The notes below the pieces were generated by a model, which did not search any database, had not been told where the DNA came from, and worked only from the letters and a program-made list of their open reading frames with translations. From Rhodocyclaceae bacterium (GTDB lineage: Bacteria > Pseudomonadota > Gammaproteobacteria > Burkholderiales > Rhodocyclaceae): DNA of 46,092 nucleotides. Position 1 is the first letter of the stretch. Each line of letters opens with the position of its first letter. The translations under genes and the position numbers were made by a program. The stretch spans positions 1 to 46,092 of the forward strand of contig JAGTRP010000025.1 of the NCBI GenBank assembly GCA_018261935.1, read 5' to 3'. Of the stretch, positions 32,137 to 41,707 are shown piece after piece.

Positions 32137-33353
32137 TACCTGAGGGCTTCGATAGGATCGAGGCGGGCAGCCTTCCTCGCCGGATAGAAGCCGAAGAACA
32201 CCCCGACCCCCGCCGCCACCGCAAAAGCCACCAGCACGGCGCCACCGGAGATCACCACCACCATGCCGCTGACGGCATGGACCAGCAGCGCCATGCCGAC
32301 GCCGAGCACCAGGCCGATGAAGCACCCGGTGATGGAAATGATGATGGCCTCCAGCAGGAACTGGGAAAGGATGTCCCGCTCCCGGGCGCCGATGGCCATG
32401 CGGATGCCGATTTCCCGGGTGCGCTCGGTCACCGACACCAGCATGATGTTCATGATGCCGATGCCCCCCACCAGGAGCGACACCGAGGCGATGGCGCCCA
32501 GCAGCAGGGACATGGTGCGGGTGGTTTCCGCCTGGGACTCGGCCGTCGCCGACAGGTTGCGCATGTAGAAGTCGTTTTCCATGCCCTCCCGCAGCCGGTG
32601 GCGCTGCCGCAGCAGGGCCTCGATGCCCTTTTCCACCACGGGCATGGCCTCGTCCGAGGCGGCCTGGACCGTGATCATGCGCACCGATCCCTGGAAGGGG
32701 GTGCCAAACACCTTGCGCTGGGCGGTGGTCAGCGGAATGATCACCGTATCGTCCTGGTCCCGGCCGTCCAGGCTCTGGCCCTTGCTGCCCAGCACCCCGA
32801 CCACCACGAAGGGACTCTGCTGGATGCGCAGGGTCTTGCCCACCGGGTCCTCGTCGCCGAAGAGGTTCTTGGCGGCGGTGGCTCCGACCAGGGCGACCCG
32901 GGTAGCGGAGCGCACGTCCGAATCGCCGAAGGGGGCGCCGCTGACCACGGTCCACGCCCGGGCGTCCAGGTAGGACGGCGTCGTGCCCACCACCTGGGAA
33001 TTCCAGTTGTTGGGCCCATAAACCAGCTGCCGGGTGCCCTGGTGCACCGGGGCCACGTTGATGACCCCATCGAGCTCGGCGATGGCAGCGGCGTCGGCGA
33101 CGTTGAGGGTGGGAGCTCCGGCGGCGCCGCTTCTCACGCCGCCCGTGGTGAAGGAGCCGGAAAGGACGATGAAGAGGTTGCTGCCCATGCTGGCGATGGA
33201 CTGCTTGACCGCATACTGGGCGCCCTGGCCGATGGCCATCATGATCACCACCGCCCCGACGCCGATAACCATGCCGAGCATGGTCAGCCCCGTGCGCAGG
33301 CGGTTGGCGCCCATGGCGTGCCAGGCTTCGGCGAGCATGAACCGGAACATCAT
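32130..33353 (-). CDS. MacB-type ABC transporter permease
   Basis: This 407-residue membrane subunit has one N-terminal membrane segment (about 20-45), a large periplasmic domain (about 50-280) and three C-terminal membrane segments. The hallmark sequences are [17 protein letters not shown] near the start and [13 protein letters not shown] between the last helices. It forms a mechanotransmission-type exporter with the ATPase encoded upstream. Here ATPase and permease are separate genes, unlike fused MacB. The ATG at 33351-33353 overlaps the ATPase stop codon (ATGA). The cargo is unknown; peptides, lipids or macrolides are family possibilities. Confidence 0.93.
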   Translation of the reverse strand: MMFRFMLAEAWHAMGANRLRTGLTMLGMVIGVGAVVIMMAIGQGAQYAVKQSIASMGSNLFIVLSGSFTTGGVRSGAAGAPTLNVADAAAIAELDGVINVAPVHQGTRQLVYGPNNWNSQVVGTTPSYLDARAWTVVSGAPFGDSDVRSATRVALVGATAAKNLFGDEDPVGKTLRIQQSPFVVVGVLGSKGQSLDGRDQDDTVIIPLTTAQRKVFGTPFQGSVRMITVQAASDEAMPVVEKGIEALLRQRHRLREGMENDFYMRNLSATAESQAETTRTMSLLLGAIASVSLLVGGIGIMNIMLVSVTERTREIGIRMAIGARERDILSQFLLEAIIISITGCFIGLVLGVGMALLVHAVSGMVVVISGGAVLVAFAVAAGVGVFFGFYPARKAARLDPIEALRYQ

Positions 33354-34057
33354 GCCGCCTCGCCGCCGGTGGCCCGGTCGCTGACAATGCGCCCGTCCAG
33401 AAAGCGCACTTGGCGCCGGGCATGGTTGGCGATGTCGGGCTCGTGGGTGACCAGGACGACGGTGATGCCTTCCCGGTTGAACTCCCCGAAGAGGGCCATG
33501 ATTTCCTCGCTGGTATGGCTGTCCAGATTGCCGGTGGGCTCGTCCGCCAGGATGAGCTGGGGCTCGTTCACCAGGGCCCGGGCGATGGCCACCCGCTGCT
33601 GCTGTCCGCCGGAAATGCGGCTGGGAAGCGAGGCTGCGTACTGACCCAGCCCTACCCGCTCCAGGAGTTGCCGGGCTCTGGCCCGCCGGGGCTCCCGGTC
33701 CACGCCACGGTAGACCAGGGGCAGCGCCACATTGTCCTCCAGGCTCATGCGGGGCAGGAGATTGAAGCCCTGGAAGACGAAGCCGATGGTACGGTTTCGC
33801 AGCACCGCCAGCTCGTCCCGGTCCAGGCTCGCGACATTGCGCCCGGCCAGGAAATAATCGCCGGAGGTGGGCGTATCCAGGCAGCCCAGGAGATTCATGA
33901 AAGTGGATTTGCCGGACCCCGACGGCCCCATGATGGCCACGTACTCCCCCGCCCGGACAGCGAGATCGACACCCTTCAGGGCCGGGAATGCCCCCGCCGC
34001 CGTCTCGTAGGACTTGACCAGGTTTGCGACCCGGATGACCACTTCTTCGTTGCCCAT
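33350..34057 (-). CDS. MacB-type ABC transporter ATPase
   Basis: This 235-residue cytosolic ATPase has Walker A GPSGSGKST, Q-loop region IGFVFQGFNLLPRM, signature ISGGQQQRVAIARAL, Walker B LILADEPTGNLDS and the switch His in LVTHEP. It belongs to the LolD/MacB group that powers separate MacB-type permeases. Its ATG shares one base with the stop of the membrane-fusion protein gene (TGATG), and its own stop overlaps the permease ATG, so the subunits are translationally coupled. Confidence 0.95.
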   Translation of the reverse strand: MGNEEVVIRVANLVKSYETAAGAFPALKGVDLAVRAGEYVAIMGPSGSGKSTFMNLLGCLDTPTSGDYFLAGRNVASLDRDELAVLRNRTIGFVFQGFNLLPRMSLEDNVALPLVYRGVDREPRRARARQLLERVGLGQYAASLPSRISGGQQQRVAIARALVNEPQLILADEPTGNLDSHTSEEIMALFGEFNREGITVVLVTHEPDIANHARRQVRFLDGRIVSDRATGGEAA

Positions 34058-35256
34058 CAGAAAAGCCGCATTCCCACGCTGCGGGCGGGCTTGGCGCCAT
34101 TGGTGTTTTCGCCGACCGCCACCTTGTCGCGGGGTTTCAGGTCGCCTTCCACCACCTCGGTGTTGCGGCCGTCGGTAATGCCGAGCTGGATCGCAACCGG
34201 CTTCAGCTGGCCATTCTCGAGGATATGGACGACACCGCTGGCGGTATCCCGCTTCTTGCGCCCCCCTCCCTCGCCGCCGGTCCCTGGGGGCTGCCGTTCC
34301 GCCGGCTTCCCGGCGGGCTTCTCCTGGTCATCCGCCGGCTTGAAGCGCAGTGCCGCATTGGGCACCAACAGTGCGTCGTTGCGCCGGGCCACGGCAATAT
34401 TCACATAGGCCGTCATGCCGGGCAGCAGGGTCTGGTCGGCGTTATCCACCGCCACCCGGACATTGTAGGTCACCACGTTCTGCTGGTTGGTGGGATTCAG
34501 GCGGATCTGCTGCACCACGCCCTGGAAGCTGCGGTTGGGAAAGGCGTCCACGCTGAAGCGCACCTTTTGCCCCTCCTGGATGTTGCCGATATCGGCTTCC
34601 GCGAAGCTGGTGTCGATGGCCATCTTGGAAAGATCCTGGGCAATCTTGATGAGGGTCGGCGTCTGGAAGCTGGCCGCCACCGTCTGGCCCAGGTCCACCA
34701 CCCGGTCCACCACCACCCCGGACACCGGCGAGGTGATGACGGTGTAGTTCAAGTTGACCTGATCCTTGTCCGCCGCCGCCCGAGCCTGGGCCAGCTGGGC
34801 CTCGGCGGACTTGCGGGCCTGGACGGCCTGGTCGTATTCCTGGCGGGAAACGTACTCCTTGTCCAGCAGGGCTCTCATCCGGGCCTCATTAGCCTTCGCC
34901 AGATCCAGGGACGCCGCCACATTGGCGATGTTGGACCGGCTCTGCCGGGCCTGGGCCGCTAGCAGGGACTGGTCCAGTTCCAGGAGGGGCTGGCCCTTTT
35001 TCACCTTGTCGTTGAAATCCACGTAGAGTTTCCTCACCGTGCCGGACACCTGGGTACCCACATTGACCAGGGTGACCGGGTTGAGGGTGCCGTTGGCGGA
35101 GACCATCTGGGTCACGCCGCCCCGGACTATTTCCAGGAAGCGATAGCGGCTCTCCGGAGCCTGGGCGGCCTGTTCGCGGTAAGCCCAGATCCCGGCGCCG
35201 GCAGCGGCCCCCAGGGTCAGGGCAGCGACGAGAATCTTGGTCAACGAAAGCTTCAT
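34057..35256 (-). CDS. MacA-type periplasmic adaptor (membrane fusion protein)
   Basis: This 399-residue adaptor has an N-terminal membrane anchor (about 5-25), a biotinyl-lipoyl half motif (GTQVSGTVRKLYVDFNDKVKKGQPLL), a coiled-coil hairpin (about 105-165) and beta-barrel and membrane-proximal domains. A Pro/Gly/Lys-rich low-complexity loop (about 308-335) interrupts the C-terminal part. It should bridge the MacB-type transporter and the TolC-like channel encoded on either side. It starts two bases after the TolC-like gene's stop. Confidence 0.93.
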   Translation of the reverse strand: MKLSLTKILVAALTLGAAAGAGIWAYREQAAQAPESRYRFLEIVRGGVTQMVSANGTLNPVTLVNVGTQVSGTVRKLYVDFNDKVKKGQPLLELDQSLLAAQARQSRSNIANVAASLDLAKANEARMRALLDKEYVSRQEYDQAVQARKSAEAQLAQARAAADKDQVNLNYTVITSPVSGVVVDRVVDLGQTVAASFQTPTLIKIAQDLSKMAIDTSFAEADIGNIQEGQKVRFSVDAFPNRSFQGVVQQIRLNPTNQQNVVTYNVRVAVDNADQTLLPGMTAYVNIAVARRNDALLVPNAALRFKPADDQEKPAGKPAERQPPGTGGEGGGRKKRDTASGVVHILENGQLKPVAIQLGITDGRNTEVVEGDLKPRDKVAVGENTNGAKPARSVGMRLF

Positions 35257-35258
35257 GT

Positions 35259-36647
35259 CTATCTGTTTCCTTCCGCCATCGGCTGCAATAGGCCATAGTC
35301 CAGGGCCCCCACGGATTGGGCCAGGGTGGCGCGGTAAACATTCCAGTCCAGGCTGGCTTGGATGCGCTGCTGACGGGCCGCCGCCAAGGCGCTCTGGGCA
35401 TTCAGCACATCGAGAATATTGCCGACGCCGGCCTTGTAGCGCCCCAGGGCCACCCGCTCGGACGCCTCGGCGCTGGCCACCAGGTCAGCAGCGGTTTTCA
35501 GCGCCTGGGTAGAAGTCGCCAGGCTCTGATAGGCGCGCCACACGTCCAGGGCCACCTGCTGGCGGACACGATCCCGCTGGGCCGCCCTGGCCTCGGCCAG
35601 GGCCTGGGCCGAGCGCACCCGGTAGGTGGTCTCGAATCCGGAGAAAAGCGGCAGGCTGAGGGTTACTCCCAGGACCCCGCCGCCGGTGGAATTGCCCCCC
35701 ACGTCCTGCCAGGTAGGGCCGGCGGCCAGGGAGAGCGTTGGCAAGCCGTTCGCCCGCGCCGCCTTGACCGTGGCCTGGGCGGCATTCACCTGGGCTTCGG
35801 CGGAGCGCAGGTCCGGCCGGCGCCGCCGGGCTTCGTCGATGAGGGCATTGACGTCCCGCTCGAAGCCGGCCGTCGGCATCGCGGCCGGGAATTCGGCCAG
35901 GACGAAGGGCTGCGGGGCATCGAATCCCAGCACGTTGGCCAGGGTGCCGAGGGCGTTGCGGGCATCGCCCTCGGCCCGGATCCGGTTCAGGGTGGCCTGG
36001 GACCAGGCGGTCTGGGCCTGCAGCCGGTCAGCCGGAGTGGCCACCCCCACCCGGTAGCGGGTATCGGCCGCCAGGTAGCTCTCCTGGCTCGCCCGCTCCG
36101 CTTCCCGGGCTGCCTCCACCCCCGCCCGGGTCGCCTGGGCGGAATAATAGGACTGCAGGGCCGAAAGAAAGAGCTGCTGGACCGTCGCATCCTGGGTCGC
36201 CGCCGAAGCCGCCAGCAGCTGCCGGGCAATCTCCCCATTGGCCGAGCGGGTGCCAAAATCGAACAGCAGCCATGAGAGCACGAGAGCGGCGCTGCGCTGG
36301 TCGGTGGCAGCCCCGTCCTTCCAGTTACGGCTCACCGCGACGCTCCCGTTCAGGCTCGGCAGCCAAGCCGCCTCGGCCACCCCCACCAGGGCGGCCTGGG
36401 CTCGGGCGTTGGCCCACACTTCCCGGGTCTGGGGATTGTTACAGAGGGCGAGATCCACCGCATCGATGGCCGTCAGCGCCGTTGCCGGCAGCGCCGCCGC
36501 ACAGGGCGATCCGCCCTGCCGGCCGGCCAGGGCGGGAGACGGCCGCGGGGGGGCCATCGCCTCGGTCGCGAAGGGGTCGGAAATCTCGGCCCCCAGCCCG
36601 GCCAGGGATAGGCAGCCCAGGACGGCAAAGGAGAGGGGATGGCGCAT
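35259..36647 (-). CDS. TolC-family outer-membrane efflux protein
   Basis: This protein of about 462 residues has a signal peptide (to about residue 20) and two repeated outer-membrane efflux (OEP) halves rich in coiled coil. Landmarks are [51 protein letters not shown] and [23 protein letters not shown], typical of TolC. The ATG at 36647 is taken; 36659 is another in-frame choice, and neither has a clear SD. It is first in a tolC-macA-macB(ATPase)-macB(permease) operon and diverges from pyrD across about 95 bp. Confidence 0.92.
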   Translation of the reverse strand: MRHPLSFAVLGCLSLAGLGAEISDPFATEAMAPPRPSPALAGRQGGSPCAAALPATALTAIDAVDLALCNNPQTREVWANARAQAALVGVAEAAWLPSLNGSVAVSRNWKDGAATDQRSAALVLSWLLFDFGTRSANGEIARQLLAASAATQDATVQQLFLSALQSYYSAQATRAGVEAAREAERASQESYLAADTRYRVGVATPADRLQAQTAWSQATLNRIRAEGDARNALGTLANVLGFDAPQPFVLAEFPAAMPTAGFERDVNALIDEARRRRPDLRSAEAQVNAAQATVKAARANGLPTLSLAAGPTWQDVGGNSTGGGVLGVTLSLPLFSGFETTYRVRSAQALAEARAAQRDRVRQQVALDVWRAYQSLATSTQALKTAADLVASAEASERVALGRYKAGVGNILDVLNAQSALAAARQQRIQASLDWNVYRATLAQSVGALDYGLLQPMAEGNR

Positions 36648-36727
36648 GGATGGGGGCATTGCGAGACAAAGGCGAGGGAAGGCTAGTTTAGCGCACCGGC
36701 AAGCGCGCTGCCGGGTGGCGCTTGGGG

Positions 36728-36733
36728 TAAAAT
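36728..36733 (+). promoter_or_regulatory. Candidate -10 box (TAAAAT) of pyrD
   Basis: TAAAAT ends eight bases before the pyrD ATG, predicting a near-leaderless transcript. There is no SD and no clear -35 hexamer. The arrangement repeats that of menE and the NlpC/P60 gene. Confidence 0.4.
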
Positions 36734-36741
36734 CGCGCCCC

Positions 36742-37785
36742 ATGCTCTATTCCCTGATCCGCAAATTCTTTTTCGCCCTCGACGCCGAGACCGCCCACGG
36801 CATCGGCATGAAGGGTATTTCCTTCCTCGACGCTTCCCACCTCTCCGGCCTCCTGGCCAAGCCGGTGGCCCCCTGCCCGGTGGAAGCCATGGGGCTCAAG
36901 TTCCCGAATCCGGTGGGCCTCGCCGCCGGCCTGGACAAGAATGGCGACTACATCGACGGCCTGGCGGCCCTGGGTTTCGGCTTCATCGAAATCGGCACCA
37001 TCACCCCCCGCCCCCAGCCCGGCAATCCCAAGCCCCGCCTTTTCCGTGTCCCGGAGGCCCAGGGCATCATCAACCGCATGGGCTTCAACAACGAGGGGGT
37101 GGACCGCCTCCTGGAAAATGTGCGGGCATCCCGCTTTCCCAAGCAGGGTGGCATCCTCGGCATCAATATCGGCAAGAATGCCACCACCCCCATCGAGAAG
37201 GCGGCCGAGGACTACCTGATCTGCCTCGACAAGGTCTATGGGGAGGCAAGCTACGTCGCCGTCAATATCTCTTCCCCCAACACCAAGAACCTGCGGGAAT
37301 TGCAGAAGGACGAGGCCCTCGACGACCTCCTGTCCCAACTGAAGGCGCGCCAGGAGCAACTGGCGGAAAAGCACGGCAAGTACGTGCCCATGGCCCTGAA
37401 GATCGCTCCCGACCTGGACGACGAGCAGATCACCGCCATCGCCGACGCCCTGCGCCGGCACCGCATGGACGGCGTCATCGCCACCAACACAACCCTGTCC
37501 CGGGAAGGCGTCGAAGGGCTGCCCAACGGCGACGAGACCGGCGGGCTTTCCGGGGCCCCGGTGTTCCGGAGGTCCACCGAGGTGCTGAAAAAGCTTTCGG
37601 CGGCGCTCCAGGGCGAGTTGCCCATCATCGGCGTCGGCGGCATCCTGTCGGGGGCAGACGCTGTCGAGAAGATCCGCGCCGGGGCAAGCCTGGTGCAGTT
37701 CTACAGCGGCTTTATCTACCGCGGCCCCGAGCTCGTCGGCGAGGTCGCCGAAACCCTGGCCCAGGTGATGAAAAAGGCCGGTTAA
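36742..37785 (+). CDS. pyrD: Dihydroorotate dehydrogenase, class 2 (quinone)
   Basis: This 347-residue flavoenzyme oxidises dihydroorotate to orotate with transfer of electrons to the quinone pool. The N-terminal amphipathic helices (first 40 residues) give membrane association and quinone access. The core has [42 protein letters not shown] with the catalytic Ser, and the FMN phosphate-binding IGVGGILSG. The ATG at 36742 is favoured: longer in-frame starts would run into the divergent tolC-like gene. It depends on ubiquinone or menaquinone. Confidence 0.96.
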   Translation: MLYSLIRKFFFALDAETAHGIGMKGISFLDASHLSGLLAKPVAPCPVEAMGLKFPNPVGLAAGLDKNGDYIDGLAALGFGFIEIGTITPRPQPGNPKPRLFRVPEAQGIINRMGFNNEGVDRLLENVRASRFPKQGGILGINIGKNATTPIEKAAEDYLICLDKVYGEASYVAVNISSPNTKNLRELQKDEALDDLLSQLKARQEQLAEKHGKYVPMALKIAPDLDDEQITAIADALRRHRMDGVIATNTTLSREGVEGLPNGDETGGLSGAPVFRRSTEVLKKLSAALQGELPIIGVGGILSGADAVEKIRAGASLVQFYSGFIYRGPELVGEVAETLAQVMKKAG

Positions 37786-37804
37786 GTCCTTATTTCCAAT
37801 ACGG

Positions 37805-37833
37805 TTGAATGATCCCGGGCAAAGCCCGATAAT
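37805..37833 (+). promoter_or_regulatory. Sigma-70 promoter of the rnf operon
   Basis: TTGAAT (37805-37810) and GATAAT (37828-37833) are separated by exactly 17 bp. The predicted start near 37840 leaves a leader of about 20 bases before rnfA. The spacer contains a small GGGC-AAA-GCCC hairpin. Confidence 0.6.
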
Positions 37834-37859
37834 TGCGGGCTGCACACCTTTCCTCAAGC

Positions 37860-38441
37860 ATGAGCCATTATCTTTTCATCCTGATCGGCGCGGTGCTGGT
37901 CAACAACGTCGTGCTGGTCCGAATTCTCGGGCTCTGCCCCTTCATGGGGGTCTCCAAGAAACTGGAAACCGCCTACGGCATGGGGGCCGCCACGACCTTC
38001 GTCCTGACCCTGGGCACCGGTGCGAGCTGGATCATCGACCGTTACCTGCTGGTCCCCTTCGATCTGGTGTACCTGCGGATCATCGCCTTCATCGTCACCA
38101 TCGCCGCCTTCGTGCAGCTCACCGAGATGGTGATCCAGAAGACCAGCCCGGTGCTGCACCAGACCCTGGGCATCTACCTGCCGCTGATCACCACCAACTG
38201 CGCCGTCCTGGGGGTTCCGCTGCTGGCCCTGGGAGCCAAGTACGATTTTGTCGAATCCCTGCTGTTCGGCGCCGGCAGCTCCATCGGCTTCTCCCTGGCC
38301 CTCATCCTCTTCGCCGGCATCCGTGAGCGCATCGAGGGCGCCGACGTGCCGACCTATTTCAAGGGCACCGCCATCGCCCTGGTCACGGGGGGGCTCATGA
38401 GCCTCGCCTTCATGGGCTTCGCCGGACTGGACAAATACTGA
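37860..38441 (+). CDS. rnfA: Rnf complex subunit A
   Basis: This 193-residue integral membrane subunit of the Rnf ferredoxin:NAD+ oxidoreductase has six hydrophobic segments. Characteristic stretches are [24 protein letters not shown] and [12 protein letters not shown], each with a conserved Cys that in Rnf/Nqr holds a membrane Fe-S centre with the homologous subunit E. The ATG at 37860 fits the family N-terminus. It overlaps rnfB by one base. Confidence 0.96.
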   Translation: MSHYLFILIGAVLVNNVVLVRILGLCPFMGVSKKLETAYGMGAATTFVLTLGTGASWIIDRYLLVPFDLVYLRIIAFIVTIAAFVQLTEMVIQKTSPVLHQTLGIYLPLITTNCAVLGVPLLALGAKYDFVESLLFGAGSSIGFSLALILFAGIRERIEGADVPTYFKGTAIALVTGGLMSLAFMGFAGLDKY

Positions 38442-38986
38442 TGATGCTCGCCGCCCTTGCCGTCATGGCCCTCGGCGCCGTCATCCTCGGCGCCGCCCTG
38501 GGCTACGCTTCCATCAAGTTCAAGGTCGAAGGCGACCCCCTGGTGGAGAAGATCGAATCCCTCCTGCCCCAGACCCAGTGCGGCCAGTGCGGCTACCCCG
38601 GCTGCCGGCCCTATGCCGAAGCCATCTCCAAGGGCGAGGCCGAGATCAACCTGTGCCCCCCCGGTGGGGCTGAGGGCGTAAGGAAGCTCGCCGATCTCCT
38701 GGGCCGGGAGGCGAAGCCCCTCGAAGCCGAGGAAAAACCCAAACAGGTGGCCGTCATCGACGAGAACACCTGCATCGGCTGCACCCTGTGCATCCAGGCC
38801 TGCCCGGTGGACGCCATCGTCGGCGCCGCCAAGCAGCTGCACACCGTCGTCGGTCCCCTGTGCACCGGCTGCGAGCTGTGCCTGCCGCCCTGCCCGGTGG
38901 AATGCATCGCCATGGCCACCATCCCGGAAACCGTGGATAACTGGAAGTGGAAATACCCGGTCGTCGAAGTCAGGAAAGCCGCCTGA
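38441..38986 (+). CDS. rnfB: Rnf complex subunit B, Fe-S protein
   Basis: This 181-residue protein has an N-terminal membrane anchor (about 3-24). A CxxC-x4-C...C cluster motif follows ([18 protein letters not shown], then NLCPPGG). Two [4Fe-4S] ferredoxin motifs come next: [12 protein letters not shown] and [12 protein letters not shown]. It passes electrons from ferredoxin into the membrane complex. It is TGATG-coupled to both rnfA and rnfC, each by a one-base overlap. Confidence 0.96.
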   Translation: MMLAALAVMALGAVILGAALGYASIKFKVEGDPLVEKIESLLPQTQCGQCGYPGCRPYAEAISKGEAEINLCPPGGAEGVRKLADLLGREAKPLEAEEKPKQVAVIDENTCIGCTLCIQACPVDAIVGAAKQLHTVVGPLCTGCELCLPPCPVECIAMATIPETVDNWKWKYPVVEVRKAA

Positions 38987-40692
38987 TGCTCCAACTCTTC
39001 AAGTTCAAGGGTGGCGTCAAGCCCGCCACCAACAAGACCCAGTCCGTCACCCTGCCGATCGCGGTGGCACCCCTGCCGTCCCGCCTGGCGGTGCCCCTGC
39101 ATCAGAGCATCGGCGGCACGCCCCGGCCCATCGTCCAGCCCGGCGACAAGGTGCTGAAGGGCCAGAAGATCGGCGAGGCCGATGGCTGGATTTCCTCCGC
39201 GGTCCACGCTCCCACCTCGGGCACCGTCATCGAGGTCGGCCTGTATCCGGCCGCCCACCCGTCCGGCCTCACGGCCCCGTCGGTCGTCATCGAGCCGGAC
39301 GGCGAGGACCGCTGGATCGAGCGCCAGCCCGTCGATTACAAATCCCTGGAACCCGAGACGGTCCGAGAACTGCTGCGGGAAGCCGGCGTGGTGGGCCTCG
39401 GCGGCGCGGTATTCCCGAGCCATGCCAAGACCCAGGCTTCGAAGTCGGTTCCCATGGAGGAACTGGTGATCAACGGCGCCGAATGCGAGCCCTACATCAC
39501 CTGCGACGACCTGCTGATGCGGGAGCGGGCCGAGGAAGTGGTGCGCGGCGCCGGCATCTTCCGCGATCTCCTCAAGCCCAAGAGAGTGCTCATCGGCATC
39601 GAGGACAACAAGCCGGAAGCCATCACTGCCATGACCGCCGCCGTCAAGGCCCTGGGTAGCGAGTTCGCCGAATTCCAGGTCGTCCCCGTCCCCACCCGCT
39701 ATCCGGCCGGCGGCGCCAAGCAGCTCATCCGCGTTCTTACCGGCAAGGAAGTGCCGTCCAGCAAGCGCTCCACCGACATGGGCGTGCAGTGCTTCAACGT
39801 CGCCACCGCCTACACCGCCTGGCGCGCCGTCGCCCACGGCGAACCCGTCATTTCCCGGCTGGTGACGCTCACCGGCAATGTCGGCGAGCCCCGCAACTGG
39901 GAGGTGCTGATCGGCACCCCCATGGGCGAGCTGCTGCACATCGCCGGCCCCAAGGCGGACACCGATGGCATCATCATGGGCGGCCCGATGATGGGCTTCC
40001 TGGTGCCGGACCCCAAGGCCCCGGTGGTCAAGGCCACCAACTGCCTGATCGCCCACTCCCCCGCCCTCTTCCCGCCAAAGCCGCCGGAAATGCCCTGCAT
40101 CCGCTGCGGCTCCTGCGCCCAGGCCTGCCCCCACGAATTGCAGCCCTTCGAGATGTACTGGTTCTCCCGCGCCAAGAATTTCGGCAAGACCCAGGAGTAC
40201 GCCCTGTTCGACTGCATCGAGTGCGGCTGCTGTGCCTTCGTCTGCCCCTCCCGTATTCCCCTGGTGCAGTATTTCCGTTTCGCCAAGAGCGAAATCTGGT
40301 CCCGGGAGCGAGAAAAGAAGGCCGCCGACAGCGCCAAGTCCCGCTTCGAGTTCAAGCAGTTGCGGGAAGAGCGCGACAAGGCCGAGAAGGCGGAGAAGCT
40401 CGCCAAGGCTGCTGCCGCCCAGGCCGCCAAGGCGGCTGCCGCGGCTGCGGGCGCCGCCAACGCCCCGGCCGAGGCGGTTACTGTCCCGGCCGACGACGCC
40501 GAGGCCGCCAAGAAGGCCGCTATCGCCGCCGCCCTGGAGCGGGCCCGGGCCCAGCGCGCCCAGGCCGAACCCAGGAATACCGAACAATTGACCCCGGAAC
40601 AGCAGGCCCAGATCGACGAGATCGAAGCCCGCCGCGCCCAGGCCGGCGCCACCGCCGCCGTCGAGCCGCCCGAGACCGGGAAGAACAGCTAA
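38986..40692 (+). CDS. rnfC: Rnf complex subunit C
   Basis: This 568-residue soluble, membrane-associated subunit binds NADH/FMN and two [4Fe-4S] clusters. A Gly-rich nucleotide region (VGLGGAVFPSHAK) is followed by cluster motifs C371-x2-C374-x2-C377-x3-C381 and C410-x2-C413-x2-C416-x3-C420. The residues after about 450 form a long Ala/Lys/Glu-rich helical tail, of the kind seen in many proteobacterial RnfC proteins and variable in length. The ATG at 38986 overlaps the rnfB stop codon. Confidence 0.95.
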   Translation: MLQLFKFKGGVKPATNKTQSVTLPIAVAPLPSRLAVPLHQSIGGTPRPIVQPGDKVLKGQKIGEADGWISSAVHAPTSGTVIEVGLYPAAHPSGLTAPSVVIEPDGEDRWIERQPVDYKSLEPETVRELLREAGVVGLGGAVFPSHAKTQASKSVPMEELVINGAECEPYITCDDLLMRERAEEVVRGAGIFRDLLKPKRVLIGIEDNKPEAITAMTAAVKALGSEFAEFQVVPVPTRYPAGGAKQLIRVLTGKEVPSSKRSTDMGVQCFNVATAYTAWRAVAHGEPVISRLVTLTGNVGEPRNWEVLIGTPMGELLHIAGPKADTDGIIMGGPMMGFLVPDPKAPVVKATNCLIAHSPALFPPKPPEMPCIRCGSCAQACPHELQPFEMYWFSRAKNFGKTQEYALFDCIECGCCAFVCPSRIPLVQYFRFAKSEIWSREREKKAADSAKSRFEFKQLREERDKAEKAEKLAKAAAAQAAKAAAAAAGAANAPAEAVTVPADDAEAAKKAAIAAALERARAQRAQAEPRNTEQLTPEQQAQIDEIEARRAQAGATAAVEPPETGKNS

Positions 40693-40695
40693 GCC

Positions 40696-41706
40696 ATGGA
40701 TTTCTCCACTTCTCCCTATCTCCTCAAGGAAGCCTCCGTCCAACGGGTCATGCTCAAGGTGCTGACCGCCCTGCTGCCGGGGATCACCGCCTATGTCTGG
40801 TTCTTCGGCCCCGCCGTGCTGGTCCAGATCGGCCTGGCCACCGCCACCGCCCTGGCCGCCGAGGCGGTCATGCTGAAGGTCCGCGGCAAGCCGGTGACGA
40901 TGTTCCTGGCCGACCTCTCGGCCGTAGTCACGGCCTGGCTCATCGCCCTCACCTTCCCGCCCATCGTGCCCTGGTGGCTCACCGTGGCCGGCACCCTGTT
41001 CGCCATCGTCATCGCCAAGCAGCTCTACGGCGGCCTCGGCCAGAACCCCTTCAACCCGGCCATGATCGCCTTCGCCGTCAGTATCGTCTCCTTCCCGGCC
41101 CTGATGTCCCAGTGGCCCGGCGCCGGTGGCGATTTCGCCGCCCAGCTGCAGGTCATTTTCGGTCTCGCTCCCCGGGTGGACGGCCTCACCAGCGCCACCC
41201 CCCTGGATGCCTTGAAAACAGCCCTCAAGCTGGGGGGCGAACACGCCAACGTCGCCGGCGTCCTGGCCGACGGCACGGTCTATGGCCTGGTGGCCGGCCG
41301 CGGCTGGGAATGGGTGTCCCTCGGCTATCTCCTGGGAGGCCTCTGGCTGGTGCAGCAGCGGGTCATCACCTGGCACATCCCCACCGCCTTCCTGGCCGCC
41401 ATCGCCGCCATCGCGGGCGCCCTCTGGCTCTGGCAGCCGGCGGCCTTCGCCAGCCCGCTCTTCCATCTCCTGGCCGGCGGCGCCATGCTGGGCGCCTTCT
41501 TCATCGCCACCGACCCGGTCACCGCCGCCACCACGCCCCGGGGCAAGCTCATCTTCGCCGCCGGCGCCGGCCTCCTCACCTATCTCATCCGCGTCTTCGG
41601 CGGTTATCCGGACGGCGTCGCCTTCGCTGTGCTGTTGATGAACATCTGCGTCCCCCTGATCGACATGTATACCCAGCCGCCGGTCTTCGGCATGAGGGGG
41701 AAGTGA
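40696..41706 (+). CDS. rnfD: Rnf complex subunit D
   Basis: This 336-residue membrane subunit has about nine hydrophobic segments. T168 in the TSATPLD motif is the expected site of covalent FMN attachment (family motif S/T-G/S-A-T-P). The GQNPFNPAM and ATDPVTA segments support the call. It starts three bases after rnfC and ends one base before rnfG. It contributes to the ion-translocating part of the complex. Confidence 0.95.
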   Translation: MDFSTSPYLLKEASVQRVMLKVLTALLPGITAYVWFFGPAVLVQIGLATATALAAEAVMLKVRGKPVTMFLADLSAVVTAWLIALTFPPIVPWWLTVAGTLFAIVIAKQLYGGLGQNPFNPAMIAFAVSIVSFPALMSQWPGAGGDFAAQLQVIFGLAPRVDGLTSATPLDALKTALKLGGEHANVAGVLADGTVYGLVAGRGWEWVSLGYLLGGLWLVQQRVITWHIPTAFLAAIAAIAGALWLWQPAAFASPLFHLLAGGAMLGAFFIATDPVTAATTPRGKLIFAAGAGLLTYLIRVFGGYPDGVAFAVLLMNICVPLIDMYTQPPVFGMRGK

Positions 41707-41707
41707 C

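Noticed and set aside
31138-33423. 761-codon minus-strand frame covering the permease and aat/bpt
   Set aside because: It is a different frame from the MacB-type permease and antisense to aat and bpt. There are no real motifs.
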